Source: Dielma fastidiosa (GTDB lineage: Bacteria; Bacillota_I; Bacilli_A; Erysipelotrichales; Erysipelotrichaceae). From it: 38,251 nucleotides of DNA. Numbering within the stretch: position 1 is the stretch's first letter; each line of letters starts with the position of its first letter. The notes beneath the pieces were generated by a model. The model searched no databases, had not been told where the DNA came from, and saw only the letters and a list, made by a program, of their open reading frames with translations. The translations under genes were made by a program, and so were the position numbers. The stretch is from NCBI RefSeq assembly GCF_000313565.1, contig NZ_HE578929.1, positions 1 through 38,251 of the forward strand, read 5' to 3'. Positions 1-6,805 of the stretch are shown piece after piece.

Positions 1-1
1 C

Positions 2-166
2 GAAGATATAAAAGAAATTGACGGGGAACCACATTACTTGATAGCTTATTTTGATTAGGAAGCTCAAAAACCGCAGAGCCGATGGGTGCCTGAACATTTA
101 GTTATGTGCCATGTGTTTTCTGAATGTTTTAGAAAAGTTCAACGCCATAGGAGGAGATCTCAATAA
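2..166 (+). pseudogene. Tail of an unknown phage ORF with an in-frame TAG
   Basis: The window opens inside a reading frame that runs to a TAG at 56-58 and continues in the same frame to TAA at 164-166. The part before the stop ends HYLIAYFD and the part after begins EAQKPQSRWVPEHL; both look like ordinary coding sequence. A CAG-to-TAG change at 56-58 would explain this. Alternatively the gene simply ends at 58. Recoding of TAG is unlikely, because the recombinase at 226-870 and the capsid gene also end on TAG. The family is not recognised and the 5' part is outside the window. A strong AGGAGG at 149-154 has no obvious ATG behind it, so a further small gene may have decayed here. Confidence 0.4.
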
Positions 167-225
167 AAAAACATATCGTAGGCTTATTGAGCTTGATGTA
201 GAATAGCGTAACTTAAAGGAGGAGT

Positions 226-870
226 ATGCCAAGAAGAATAAAAACATTTGGTGGTCAGAAAGCCACTGTACCGCTCAAAAATGAGCGAGACATGAATAAT
301 ATCATTAATTACTTTCTGATCCAACGCGAGAAAGCTAAAACAGAGGTAAAACGCTGGCAAGCTGATCGCAACTGGATATTGTGTTTGATTGGATTCAACA
401 CAGCGTTCCGCGCAGAAGATTTACTGCAATTAAGAGTCATGGATATAGAAAAAGGGTACATGAGCATCAAAGAAAACAAAACCGGTAAAGTCCAAAATTT
501 TAGATTGAACAAACTGCTGCACGAGGACATCATGGACTATGTAAAACGCAACGAATTAACATCATACAGCTACTTATTCCCAAGTCAAAAAAATATGAAT
601 TTTACAATCACCCGGCAGCAAGCGGATCGCATACTTAAAAAGGCTGCTGATGCAATCAAGTTAAAGCAGCCTTTTTCTTTGCACAGTATGAGAAAAACAT
701 TTGGTTATCATTACATTAAAAACGGCGGCAAATTGCTAACGCTGATGAAAATGTATAACCACGATGAGACTTCAACGACTGAGATTTATATATGCTGGGG
801 TACTGATGATGCCGAGCAGGACAGGCAGTCGATCTACAACGGAGCAGTACATCGAAAAGGCAGAAAATAG
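226..870 (+). CDS. Tyrosine recombinase, catalytic domain only
   Basis: A 214-aa tyrosine recombinase/phage integrase family protein. Family residues are in order: Arg62 in NTAFRAEDLL, a Lys-rich strand near 83-88, H153-x-x-R156 in LHSMRKT, His179 and nucleophile Tyr188 in TEIYICW. It lacks the N-terminal SAM-like arm-binding domain of full integrases, which are usually 350-400 aa. The start follows AAAGGAGGAG with good spacing. It lies just upstream of late genes rather than beside an attachment site, so it is probably not the main integrase. Short proteins of this type are common near the late-gene switch of Firmicutes phages; a role in recombination or regulation there is inference. The fold is confident, the job is not. 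Confidence 0.8.
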   Translation: MPRRIKTFGGQKATVPLKNERDMNNIINYFLIQREKAKTEVKRWQADRNWILCLIGFNTAFRAEDLLQLRVMDIEKGYMSIKENKTGKVQNFRLNKLLHEDIMDYVKRNELTSYSYLFPSQKNMNFTITRQQADRILKKAADAIKLKQPFSLHSMRKTFGYHYIKNGGKLLTLMKMYNHDETSTTEIYICWGTDDAEQDRQSIYNGAVHRKGRK

Positions 871-1054
871 ATGATTTAACGGGAATTGAATGTACATGCA
901 CATTTTTATGAATTATCGAATATGTGGAATGACAAAATAAACGGTTAAATAAAGCTTAAAGGAGTGTTTGATGTAGTTAGAAAAAATGTGATAGACTTAG
1001 CGGTTATGTCACATTAATTAGAAGCACAGAAAAGTGCGGAAAGGTAAAGAAATT
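871..1054. other. Intergenic region with inverted repeat and start-stop codon pair
   Basis: No gene is supported here. A perfect 7-bp inverted repeat, AATGTGA (985-991) and TCACATT (1009-1015), lies 40 bp before the next gene and could be an operator. AAAGGAG (958-964) is correctly spaced before ATG (971-973), but the next codon is TAG (974-976). A near-palindrome around 890-905 reads ATGTACATGCACAT. Confidence 0.4.
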
Positions 1055-1744
1055 ATGGCTGGATATGGCATTGATAATATTAAAGAATGGTTTAAGAATC
1101 ATGTAGCGGAGTTACGAGTTTTAGATGATGATGCACAGGTGCTGATATGGAAACAACCCGGAACAAGAATGTGTGAGATAGACTTTGTATTTTATAAAAA
1201 TATGGTCTATATTACAGGCGACATGAGGGATGCAGTATTTAATACAACTTGGCGCACATCGTGGGACTGTAATAATGGGTGGCGTATCGGTCTTTATTAT
1301 TTTGCTGAGAAATTATCGTGTGCCAAATATGGGAAATATACATGGGATTCGAAAGAGGCTGTCAAATATCTAGCGGGAGAATATAGACAAGAATTTGGCG
1401 GTAATGACGATGAGTACATAGAAACAATTTCGTACATCAAAGATCAACACATAGAAGATGTGTATGATTTCGAAATGATTGAAATACCACATAAAGAAAA
1501 ATTTGACGATGATAGTGTATTATTGCAGATGTGTTTAGCGATAAATTACGCAAATGAATCTTCATCATCGGAAGAATTTGCACAAAACATTAACTTATGT
1601 TCAGATTTTGAGGATTTTAACGATTTTTGGGAATGGGGTTATTCTTGTGGCAGGGTGCTGAATCCGGATATTGAGGTTTATTTGATAGCTTTGCAAATGG
1701 CATATGATCAATTATCTAATAAAGAGGTGAACGTAAATGACTGA
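1055..1744 (+). CDS. Hypothetical phage protein, 229 aa
   Basis: An acidic, aromatic-rich soluble protein with no motif that assigns a function. Its N-terminal pattern (GIDNIKEWFKNH, then WKQPGTRMCEIDFVFYKNMVYITGDMRDAVF with the two halves joined) resembles hypothetical proteins often seen in Firmicutes phages. ATG at 1055 is preferred over GTG at 1034 because GGAAAGG lies at a better distance. The stop overlaps the start of the next ORF by 8 bp, so the two are probably translationally coupled. There is no signal peptide or membrane segment. Confidence 0.65.
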   Translation: MAGYGIDNIKEWFKNHVAELRVLDDDAQVLIWKQPGTRMCEIDFVFYKNMVYITGDMRDAVFNTTWRTSWDCNNGWRIGLYYFAEKLSCAKYGKYTWDSKEAVKYLAGEYRQEFGGNDDEYIETISYIKDQHIEDVYDFEMIEIPHKEKFDDDSVLLQMCLAINYANESSSSEEFAQNINLCSDFEDFNDFWEWGYSCGRVLNPDIEVYLIALQMAYDQLSNKEVNVND

Positions 1745-1952
1745 TGAAGAAAAGTATAAACTAGCGCTGTTTATGGTGGTTAGAAATAGCAAAGTTATGC
1801 CGGTAGGTTTGTCTTTAGGAAAATCAATGACAGATATTAATAAAAAAAGTATTGAAACATGCGAAACGATTGTTAAATCTATTGACTTTGAAGCAGCTAG
1901 AAAGGATTATGAAAATGGAAAACAAGCATGTAACAACAGCAAACGTAATTAG
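1737..1952 (+). CDS. Hypothetical phage protein, 71 aa
   Basis: A small basic protein that starts at an ATG behind AAAGAGGTGA and overlaps the preceding gene. It has no recognisable domain; the C-terminal half looks helical (ETIVKSIDFEAARKDYENGK). Its 3' end overlaps the next tiny ORF by 38 bp in another frame. The overlaps mark this stretch as a compact phage operon leading to the ArpU-like regulator. The family is unknown. Confidence 0.6.
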   Translation: MTDEEKYKLALFMVVRNSKVMPVGLSLGKSMTDINKKSIETCETIVKSIDFEAARKDYENGKQACNNSKRN

Positions 1953-1998
1953 AATGGCTATGGTTTTAGTTCTTCAAGAAATTTTAAGTGATAAATGA
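1915..1998 (+). CDS. Putative 27-aa microprotein
   Basis: The ORF reads MENKHVTTANVIRMAMVL followed by VLQEILSDK and TGA at 1996-1998. AAAGGA (1901-1906) lies eight bases before the ATG. It nests in the end of the 71-aa gene and overlaps the next start as TGATG, a usual sign of coupled translation. No function can be assigned. It is supported only by its ribosome site and overlap pattern. Confidence 0.4.
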   Translation: MENKHVTTANVIRMAMVLVLQEILSDK

Positions 1999-2123
1999 TG
2001 AAAACGTTATTCGCATTATTTTACAATTTATGTGTGATAGCACTCACTTGCTATATGGTTACATATCATAGTTTTTGGTGGATCGTATTACTTTGCTTTA
2101 TAGTGAGCGAGTTGAAAGATTAA
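1998..2123 (+). CDS. Putative 41-aa membrane microprotein
   Basis: The start codon overlaps the previous stop (TGATG at 1996-2000), so coupling could replace a missing SD. The peptide begins MKTLFALFYNLCVIALTCYM and continues into SFWWIVLLCFIVSELKD, giving one long or two short hydrophobic segments and a charged C-terminus. Its end is close to the ArpU-like start at 2135. Function is unknown; a single-pass inner-membrane phage peptide is the best description. Confidence 0.5.
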   Translation: MKTLFALFYNLCVIALTCYMVTYHSFWWIVLLCFIVSELKD

Positions 2124-2134
2124 CTGAGGTGAGC

Positions 2135-2563
2135 ATGAATTATAAAGATGAAAGAAAGTATCTAGAGAATGAGCTAAGGAGCTATCGTTATATTGTTAAT
2201 AAATGTTATGAATATGAAAATGAGATTGCTGAAGCAACTATTCAAAAGTTTGGCACTTCAAGTAAAAATGCGCAGCTCGTTATCTATGAAAATGTAAGTA
2301 ACCCTTATAAAGATAAATGGATAGAATTAGATGATATTATAAATAAAGCATATGATAAATTATTATTTTGGAAACAAAGACGCGAATGGATAGAAGATTG
2401 TCTTTCACGCCTCGATGATCCTTTTGAAATCAAGATTATTCATTTAAGATACATCTATGAAAGTAGCAAAACGGACATACAACTAGCAAAAGCGATAGGT
2501 TGCCACAGAAACACATTGAGAAACACAACAAATAGAGCATTTAAAAAAATGCTAAAAAAATAA
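2135..2563 (+). CDS. ArpU-like late-gene transcription regulator
   Basis: A 142-aa protein with a helical N-terminal half and a C-terminal helix-turn-helix like sigma-70 region 4. The segment LDDPFEIKIIHLRYIYESSK is followed by TDIQLAKAIGCHRNTLRNTT and a basic tail, as in phage ArpU/RinA-like regulators. Members of this group sit just before the packaging genes and activate late transcription. ATG 2135 follows GAGGTGAGC; the frame is open further upstream, but no earlier start has an SD. The gene is directly followed by a perfect palindrome and a TATAAT box, the expected target of such an activator. Confident on the class, inferred for the exact target. Confidence 0.78.
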   Translation: MNYKDERKYLENELRSYRYIVNKCYEYENEIAEATIQKFGTSSKNAQLVIYENVSNPYKDKWIELDDIINKAYDKLLFWKQRREWIEDCLSRLDDPFEIKIIHLRYIYESSKTDIQLAKAIGCHRNTLRNTTNRAFKKMLKK

Positions 2564-2567
2564 AAGT

Positions 2568-2600
2568 TTGTGCAATGCACAAGCAAAAATGGTGTATAAT
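2568..2600 (+). promoter_or_regulatory. Candidate activator-dependent late promoter
   Basis: A perfect palindrome, TTGTGCA-A-TGCACAA (2568-2582), precedes TATAAT (2595-2600). The bases at the expected -35 position are not consensus and lie inside the palindrome, which is centred near -32 of the predicted start (~2607). That layout fits an activator site that replaces the -35 box, with the ArpU-like protein as the likely activator. Confidence 0.55.
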
Positions 2601-2606
2601 CGTAAT

Positions 2607-2781
2607 CGAAGGAAGAGCAATGCTCAACATCCTCGTTGCTTATTATATAAGCACGTATAAAAATAGTGATAGTAACTCTACGGAGACTATTGCGTAAAGG
2701 CATCTATATCAACTATACGTTATTTGTATGGTTTGATATGGATGCTTTTATTTTAGGTAGCTAAACAGCTGCCTTTTTTTT
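2607..2781 (+). ncRNA. Candidate structured phage RNA between late promoter and packaging genes
   Basis: From the predicted start to an intrinsic terminator there is no ORF, only successive hairpins: GAGCA-A-TGCTC (2615-2625, with outer AGGA/TCCT); TGCTTAT-TAT-ATAAGCA (2637-2653); a stem at 2668-2691 capped by C(TACG)G, a UNCG-class tetraloop; a long stem of about 23 bp (2696-2718 with 2726-2749, one bulge); and the terminator hairpin (2756-2773). The unit is bounded by its own promoter and T-tract. It could be a free small RNA, a leader that controls readthrough into the packaging genes, or a cis-acting antitermination element. No known RNA family is recognised. Confidence 0.5.
2756..2781 (+). 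terminator. Intrinsic terminator upstream of packaging genes
   Basis: GGTAGCT (2756-2762), loop AAAC, AGCTGCC (2767-2773), then eight Ts. It lies between the late promoter and the first packaging gene, so late transcription must either pass it by antitermination or start again downstream. Confidence 0.75.
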
Positions 2782-2812
2782 GTTATCCGGCAACCCCGGC
2801 GGAGGAAAAGAC

Positions 2813-3025
2813 ATGAGTGATAAAACATTTGTTGAAGAGACAAGGGCAAGGACAGGTGAGCCAGTGTCAATGATATGGAGTACCGTCAGTATGATTTATA
2901 ACATGTCGGAAAAGACTTGCTATGCCATTGATTTTATTTACAAAGAGATTTTGTCTATGCTAGATGATCGTGTGTGCTGGACATCAAGACAAGCTGCCAA
3001 GCTGCTGTTATCGGAACATGACTAA
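2813..3025 (+). CDS. Hypothetical packaging-region protein, 70 aa
   Basis: A small protein starting at ATG 2813 behind GGAGGAAAAG. The C-terminal part (DDRVCWTSRQAAKLLLSEHD) resembles a helical DNA-binding element, but no family is recognised. It overlaps the next ORF by 8 bp. A GC-rich patch (2787-2804) sits immediately upstream in otherwise AT-rich DNA. First gene of the HNH-TerS-TerL block. Confidence 0.6.
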   Translation: MSDKTFVEETRARTGEPVSMIWSTVSMIYNMSEKTCYAIDFIYKEILSMLDDRVCWTSRQAAKLLLSEHD

Positions 3026-3206
3026 AGATGTGCCTTGTTATGAGTGCAGTGATAGGCACATTGGCTGTCATGGATCATGTAAGAGATACGCTAAGTACAA
3101 TGTGAACCGCAAAAAGATATTGAGACAGCAGCAGAATCAAACGGCGGCAGATCATGAGGTATCAAGCCATTGGTGCTATGACAGCAGGTGCAGGAGGATA
3201 GCGTAA
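3018..3206 (+). CDS. Small Cys-rich (zinc-knuckle-like) phage protein
   Basis: 62 aa with CYECSDRHIGCHGSCKRY near the N-terminus, giving a C-x2-C-x6-C-x3-C pattern (Cys and His at 7-21). Small proteins with C-x2-C...GCH-x2-C-x2-Y are common immediately upstream of HNH endonuclease and terminase genes in Firmicutes phages. Metal binding is likely, the role unknown. ATG 3018 overlaps the preceding gene, and the stop TAA shares a base with the ATG of the HNH gene. The C-terminal half is Gln/Lys/Arg-rich. Confidence 0.65.
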   Translation: MTKDVPCYECSDRHIGCHGSCKRYAKYNVNRKKILRQQQNQTAADHEVSSHWCYDSRCRRIA

Positions 3207-3529
3207 TGGCTCAACCATTTGCTAAACGTTTTTATAAAAGCAAACAATGGCAGCATGTTAGAGATTATGTATTTAAACGTGACAATGGCCTATGCCAAGA
3301 TTGCTTACAAGCTGGCAGGATCACACCGGGCTTAGAAGTACATCACTTAGTAACATTGACGGCAGTAAACATTGATGATGCAGATATTAGTTTGAACCCA
3401 GACAGATTAGTGACGTTGTGCTATGACTGTCACAAGAAGCGTCATCAAGGGAATAGAAGTGCATTAACCGAAGGATATAGGTTTGATGCAGATGGAAACA
3501 TCATTGAGGATACTCCCCCCATTAAATAA
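3206..3529 (+). CDS. HNH endonuclease
   Basis: 107 aa. Zinc ligands are C30-x2-C33 and C72-x2-C75. The HNH core is H46/H47 (LEVHHLVTL), N64 (SLNPDRL) and H76/H80 (CHKKRH), matching phage HNH proteins encoded beside terminase. In HK97-like cos phages such proteins assist terminase cleavage of the packaging site. ATG 3206 has AGGAGG eight bases upstream. The 3' end (C6 at 3515-3520) can pair with the following G-rich sequence around 3529-3541 as a hairpin with a mismatch. Function confident by motif and position. Confidence 0.9.
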   Translation: MAQPFAKRFYKSKQWQHVRDYVFKRDNGLCQDCLQAGRITPGLEVHHLVTLTAVNIDDADISLNPDRLVTLCYDCHKKRHQGNRSALTEGYRFDADGNIIEDTPPIK

Positions 3530-3544
3530 GGGTGGGGTGTCTTT

Positions 3545-3658
3545 ATGGAGACCGTAGAGAGGAGGTCAGAAAAACCGCGTGGAAAATTTACACGAGGGGG
3601 GGTTAAACCCAAAAGAAGCGCAAGAAAGCGCAATAAGAAAAAAGAAAAACGCTTATAA
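3545..3658 (+). CDS. 37-aa basic ORF overlapping TerS start, possible true TerS N-terminus
   Basis: ATG 3545 opens METVERRSEKPRGKFTRGG, then runs over seven Gs (3596-3602) into VKPKRSARKRNKKKEKRL and TAA. With six Gs, or a +1 shift on the G-run, the frame would continue as ...RGKFTRGGLNPKEAQ into TerS. The ORF covers the strong AGGAGG (3560-3565), which is 13 bases from the TerS GTG, longer than usual. It could be the real TerS start, an overlapping small gene, or chance. Confidence 0.3.
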   Translation: METVERRSEKPRGKFTRGGVKPKRSARKRNKKKEKRL

Positions 3659-3956
3659 GAAGATTTTCAAGGACGTTGATGAAAGTAAAAAAAAGTTTGT
3701 TGATTCTATGATTTCACAGCTTGCTTATATCGAAATATCACTTGAAGAATTGCAGAACCAAACGATCAATGATGGTTATATTGAATTGTTTGAACAAGGA
3801 AACCAAAGTTTTTTAAGAGAACATCCGGCAGCTAAGAGTTACAATTCTTACATAAAGAGTTATACAACGATCATTAAAACTTTGATTGATATCGTACCGG
3901 CAGCAAAGCAAAGTGATGAGCTTCAGAAATTTTTAGATAAAAAGAAGAAATTATGA
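3579..3956 (+). CDS. terS: Terminase small subunit (P27-like)
   Basis: 125 aa with an N-terminal basic segment, a helical body, and the motif REHPAAKSYNSYIKSYTTII typical of P27-type small terminase proteins. Its place between HNH and TerL supports the call. It recognises the packaging site in phage DNA and recruits TerL. GTG 3579 is the only start in this frame, and its SD is 13 bases away; see the overlapping ORF at 3545. A G7 run at 3596-3602 lies in codons 6-8. TerL begins with a 4-bp overlap. Confidence 0.75.
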   Translation: MENLHEGGLNPKEAQESAIRKKKNAYKKIFKDVDESKKKFVDSMISQLAYIEISLEELQNQTINDGYIELFEQGNQSFLREHPAAKSYNSYIKSYTTIIKTLIDIVPAAKQSDELQKFLDKKKKL

Positions 3957-5623
3957 CCTATTTAGAAGAATATGCAAGAGCGGTATTAAGCGGTAAAATC
4001 AACGCTTGCCATAGAATCAAGCAGGCTTACGCACATTTACTTGACAAACTAGAACATCCTGAAAAATATAAACCGTGGGTATTTGATGAAGATAGGGCAA
4101 ATGAACCTATTGAATTTATCGAAACTTTTTGTAAACAGGCACAAGGTCGAAACAGAGGGAAACCGTTAAAATTAGAACTATTTCAAAAAGCCAAACATCA
4201 AGCAGTGTTTGGCTTTATACATGAAAAAACCGGTGAACGGCAGTATCAAGAGGTGCTTGACATCCGAGGGCGTAAGAACGGAAAAACAACTGAACTTGCT
4301 GCTGATGCTACTTACATGATGTTAGGTGATGGTGAAGGTTCACCGGAAGTTTATTTCATAGCCACTAAATTAGATCAAGCAAAAAAAGGATTTTCTGAAG
4401 CCCATAAAATGATCATGCAATCGGATATGCTGAAAAAGTATCTGCGTAAACGACAGTCCGATATTTGGTGTGATATGAATTTCGGCACGATGCAAGCACT
4501 TGCCAGCAATAGCAATTCATTAGATGGTCTTAACGGACATTTTGTGATTATCGATGAGTTAGCAGCAATACAGAAACGTGATCTTTATGACTTGATGAAA
4601 CAATCTATGTCGTCACGTTTTCAACCGTTATTAAACTGTATTACTACTAACGGATTTGTGCGTAATTCAATTTATGATGCACAGTATGTTTATGCCATAA
4701 AGGTACTTGATTCATATGACATAGGTAAGTGTATCGATGAACGTTTCCTTCCGCTAATCTATGAATTAGATGATCGTGATGAGTGGGACAAAGAAGATTG
4801 CTGGGTTAAAGCAAATCCCGGACTTGGCACGATCAAGTCCTTTGATAAGTTGAGAGGATATGTTGAAAAGGCGAAAAAAGATCCAGCATTTAAAGCCACA
4901 GTTATGGTAAAAGACTTTAACATGACCGAAACATCTGCAAGTGCTTGGCTGACTTATAAGACACTGAACAATACAACTAAATTTGAACTGGATAAGATGT
5001 CGTTTAGATATTGTATTGGTGGTTTTGACGGATCAGATACCACCGACTTAACCAATGCGAAAGCATTGTGTATGCGACCGAATGACAATCATTTATACTA
5101 TGCATCCATGTATTGGCTGCCTGAAGAAACGCTGATCCAACGAAGCATTGAAGACAGCGCGCCTTATGAGCTGTGGGAACGTCAAGGCTATTTGCGCGTA
5201 TCAAAAGGGAACAAAATCAATTTTTATGATGTTCTCGAGTGGTACAAAGAACTTAGGGATGTGCATGATATTTATGTTTTATATATTGGGTTTGATCCGT
5301 GGCATGTTGATGAATCGTTGCTTGAAGCGTTTAAGAATGAATTTGGTAAAGAAGCAATGATACCGGTGCGTCAAGGAACAAAAACTTTAAGCAGTCCGAT
5401 GAAATCATTTAAAGCTGATCTCGATGCAAAGCTGATTGTTTATAACGATAACCCAATTGACAAGATGTGCCTTGCTAACACAGAGATCAAGACAGACATT
5501 AACAACAACATTCAGCCAGTGAAGGGATTAGATGTGCGAAAGCGCATTGATGGTACGATCGGATTTTTAAATTCTTACGTTGTCTTTAATGACAAAAGAG
5601 ACGAATACTTAACCTTGATTTAA
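3953..5623 (+). CDS. terL: Terminase large subunit
   Basis: 556 aa packaging ATPase and nuclease. The ATPase domain carries the P-loop RGRKNGKTT (about residues 104-112) and Walker B HFVIIDEL (about 197-204). The C-terminal nuclease starts with GGFDGSDTTD (about 357-366), and later acidic residues (YIGFDPWHVDE) complete the site. Length fits the HK97-like terminase group. The start overlaps the TerS stop as ATGA, indicating coupled translation. TerL pumps DNA into the prohead through the portal and cuts it. High confidence. Confidence 0.95.
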   Translation: MTYLEEYARAVLSGKINACHRIKQAYAHLLDKLEHPEKYKPWVFDEDRANEPIEFIETFCKQAQGRNRGKPLKLELFQKAKHQAVFGFIHEKTGERQYQEVLDIRGRKNGKTTELAADATYMMLGDGEGSPEVYFIATKLDQAKKGFSEAHKMIMQSDMLKKYLRKRQSDIWCDMNFGTMQALASNSNSLDGLNGHFVIIDELAAIQKRDLYDLMKQSMSSRFQPLLNCITTNGFVRNSIYDAQYVYAIKVLDSYDIGKCIDERFLPLIYELDDRDEWDKEDCWVKANPGLGTIKSFDKLRGYVEKAKKDPAFKATVMVKDFNMTETSASAWLTYKTLNNTTKFELDKMSFRYCIGGFDGSDTTDLTNAKALCMRPNDNHLYYASMYWLPEETLIQRSIEDSAPYELWERQGYLRVSKGNKINFYDVLEWYKELRDVHDIYVLYIGFDPWHVDESLLEAFKNEFGKEAMIPVRQGTKTLSSPMKSFKADLDAKLIVYNDNPIDKMCLANTEIKTDINNNIQPVKGLDVRKRIDGTIGFLNSYVVFNDKRDEYLTLI

Positions 5624-5639
5624 GAAGGGAGGTGATAAA

Positions 5640-6803
5640 ATGGGAATTAGAAATAAGATTAAAAGTTTTTTTAATAAATCTGAATCTATCACGCGTTTTG
5701 AAATGGTTACATCAAGTGGCAATGGGTTTTATTCTTGGAACGGTAAACTGTACAAGTCGGATATTATTAGAGCCTGTATACGACCTAAAACTAAGGCAGT
5801 AGGCAAAGCATTAGCAAAACATATCCGCACAGAAAAAGACGGCATCAAAGTGAATCCTGAGCCTTACATAAAAATGCTTTTGAAGTATCCGAATCCATAT
5901 ATGACGTTTCAACAGATGATTGAAAAAGTTATGAATCAGTATCAGCTAAACAATAACGCCTTTATCTATATCAATCGTGATAGCAATGGTTATCCAACTG
6001 AGTTATATCCAATACCGGCAGTGAATTGCGAAGCTGTTTACGATAAACAAGGCTATTTATATCTGCGCTGCATGATGATGAATGGAAAGGTTGTTACATA
6101 TCCATATACGGACATCATTCATTTGAAAAATGATTATAACAACAACGATATTTTCGGCGACAGTCCAATTGAAGTATTAAAACCTTTGATGGAAATCGTA
6201 ACAACCACCGATCAAGGAATCGTTAAAGCAATAAAGAACAGCGGGATCATTAAATGGCTTTTAAAGTTTAACAACTCTTTAAGACCGGATGATATAAAAA
6301 GAAACACAAAGCAATTTGTAGATGATTACTTATCGTTTGAAACAGATACGATGGGGGCAGCCGGTATTGATAACAAAGTGGATGCAATACAGATTGATCC
6401 AAAAGATTATGTGCCAAATGCTGCTCAGATGGATAGGACTATTAACCGACTTTATTCATTTTTCAACACGAATGAAAAAATAGTGCAGAACAAATTTACT
6501 GAAGATGAATGGACCGCTTACTATGAGGGCAGCGTTGAGACCGACTTGATTCAATTATCACAAACATTCACACGCAGAATTTTTACAAGACGTGAGATCG
6601 GCACTGGTAACGAAATCGTATTTGAAGCAGCTAACCTGCAATATGCTTCTATGTCAACAAAATTGAATATGGTGCAGATGGTCGATAGAGGTGCTATGAC
6701 ACCCAATGAATGGCGGGCTGTCTTAGGCATGGCGCCAGTGGAAGGCGGAGACAAGCCGATCCGTAGGCTTGATACCCAAGTGGTTAAAGAAGGAGGTGAA
6801 TAA
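5640..6803 (+). CDS. Portal protein (HK97 gp3-like)
   Basis: 387 aa, close to the usual length for HK97-type portals. Conserved-looking blocks are RACIRPKTKAVGKALAKHI, PNPYMTFQQMIEKV, NNNAFIYI and IIHLKNDYNNNDIFGDSPIE. The protein forms the dodecameric ring at the capsid vertex through which DNA passes. The start follows GGGAGGTGATAAA. It sits between TerL and the head protease, the canonical order. Confidence 0.93.
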   Translation: MGIRNKIKSFFNKSESITRFEMVTSSGNGFYSWNGKLYKSDIIRACIRPKTKAVGKALAKHIRTEKDGIKVNPEPYIKMLLKYPNPYMTFQQMIEKVMNQYQLNNNAFIYINRDSNGYPTELYPIPAVNCEAVYDKQGYLYLRCMMMNGKVVTYPYTDIIHLKNDYNNNDIFGDSPIEVLKPLMEIVTTTDQGIVKAIKNSGIIKWLLKFNNSLRPDDIKRNTKQFVDDYLSFETDTMGAAGIDNKVDAIQIDPKDYVPNAAQMDRTINRLYSFFNTNEKIVQNKFTEDEWTAYYEGSVETDLIQLSQTFTRRIFTRREIGTGNEIVFEAANLQYASMSTKLNMVQMVDRGAMTPNEWRAVLGMAPVEGGDKPIRRLDTQVVKEGGE

Positions 6804-6805
6804 GG

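Noticed and set aside
2-870. TAG recoded as an amino acid in this phage
   Set aside because: TAG ends the recombinase and capsid genes in normal places, and no suppressor tRNA gene is visible, so one in-frame TAG is not evidence for recoding.
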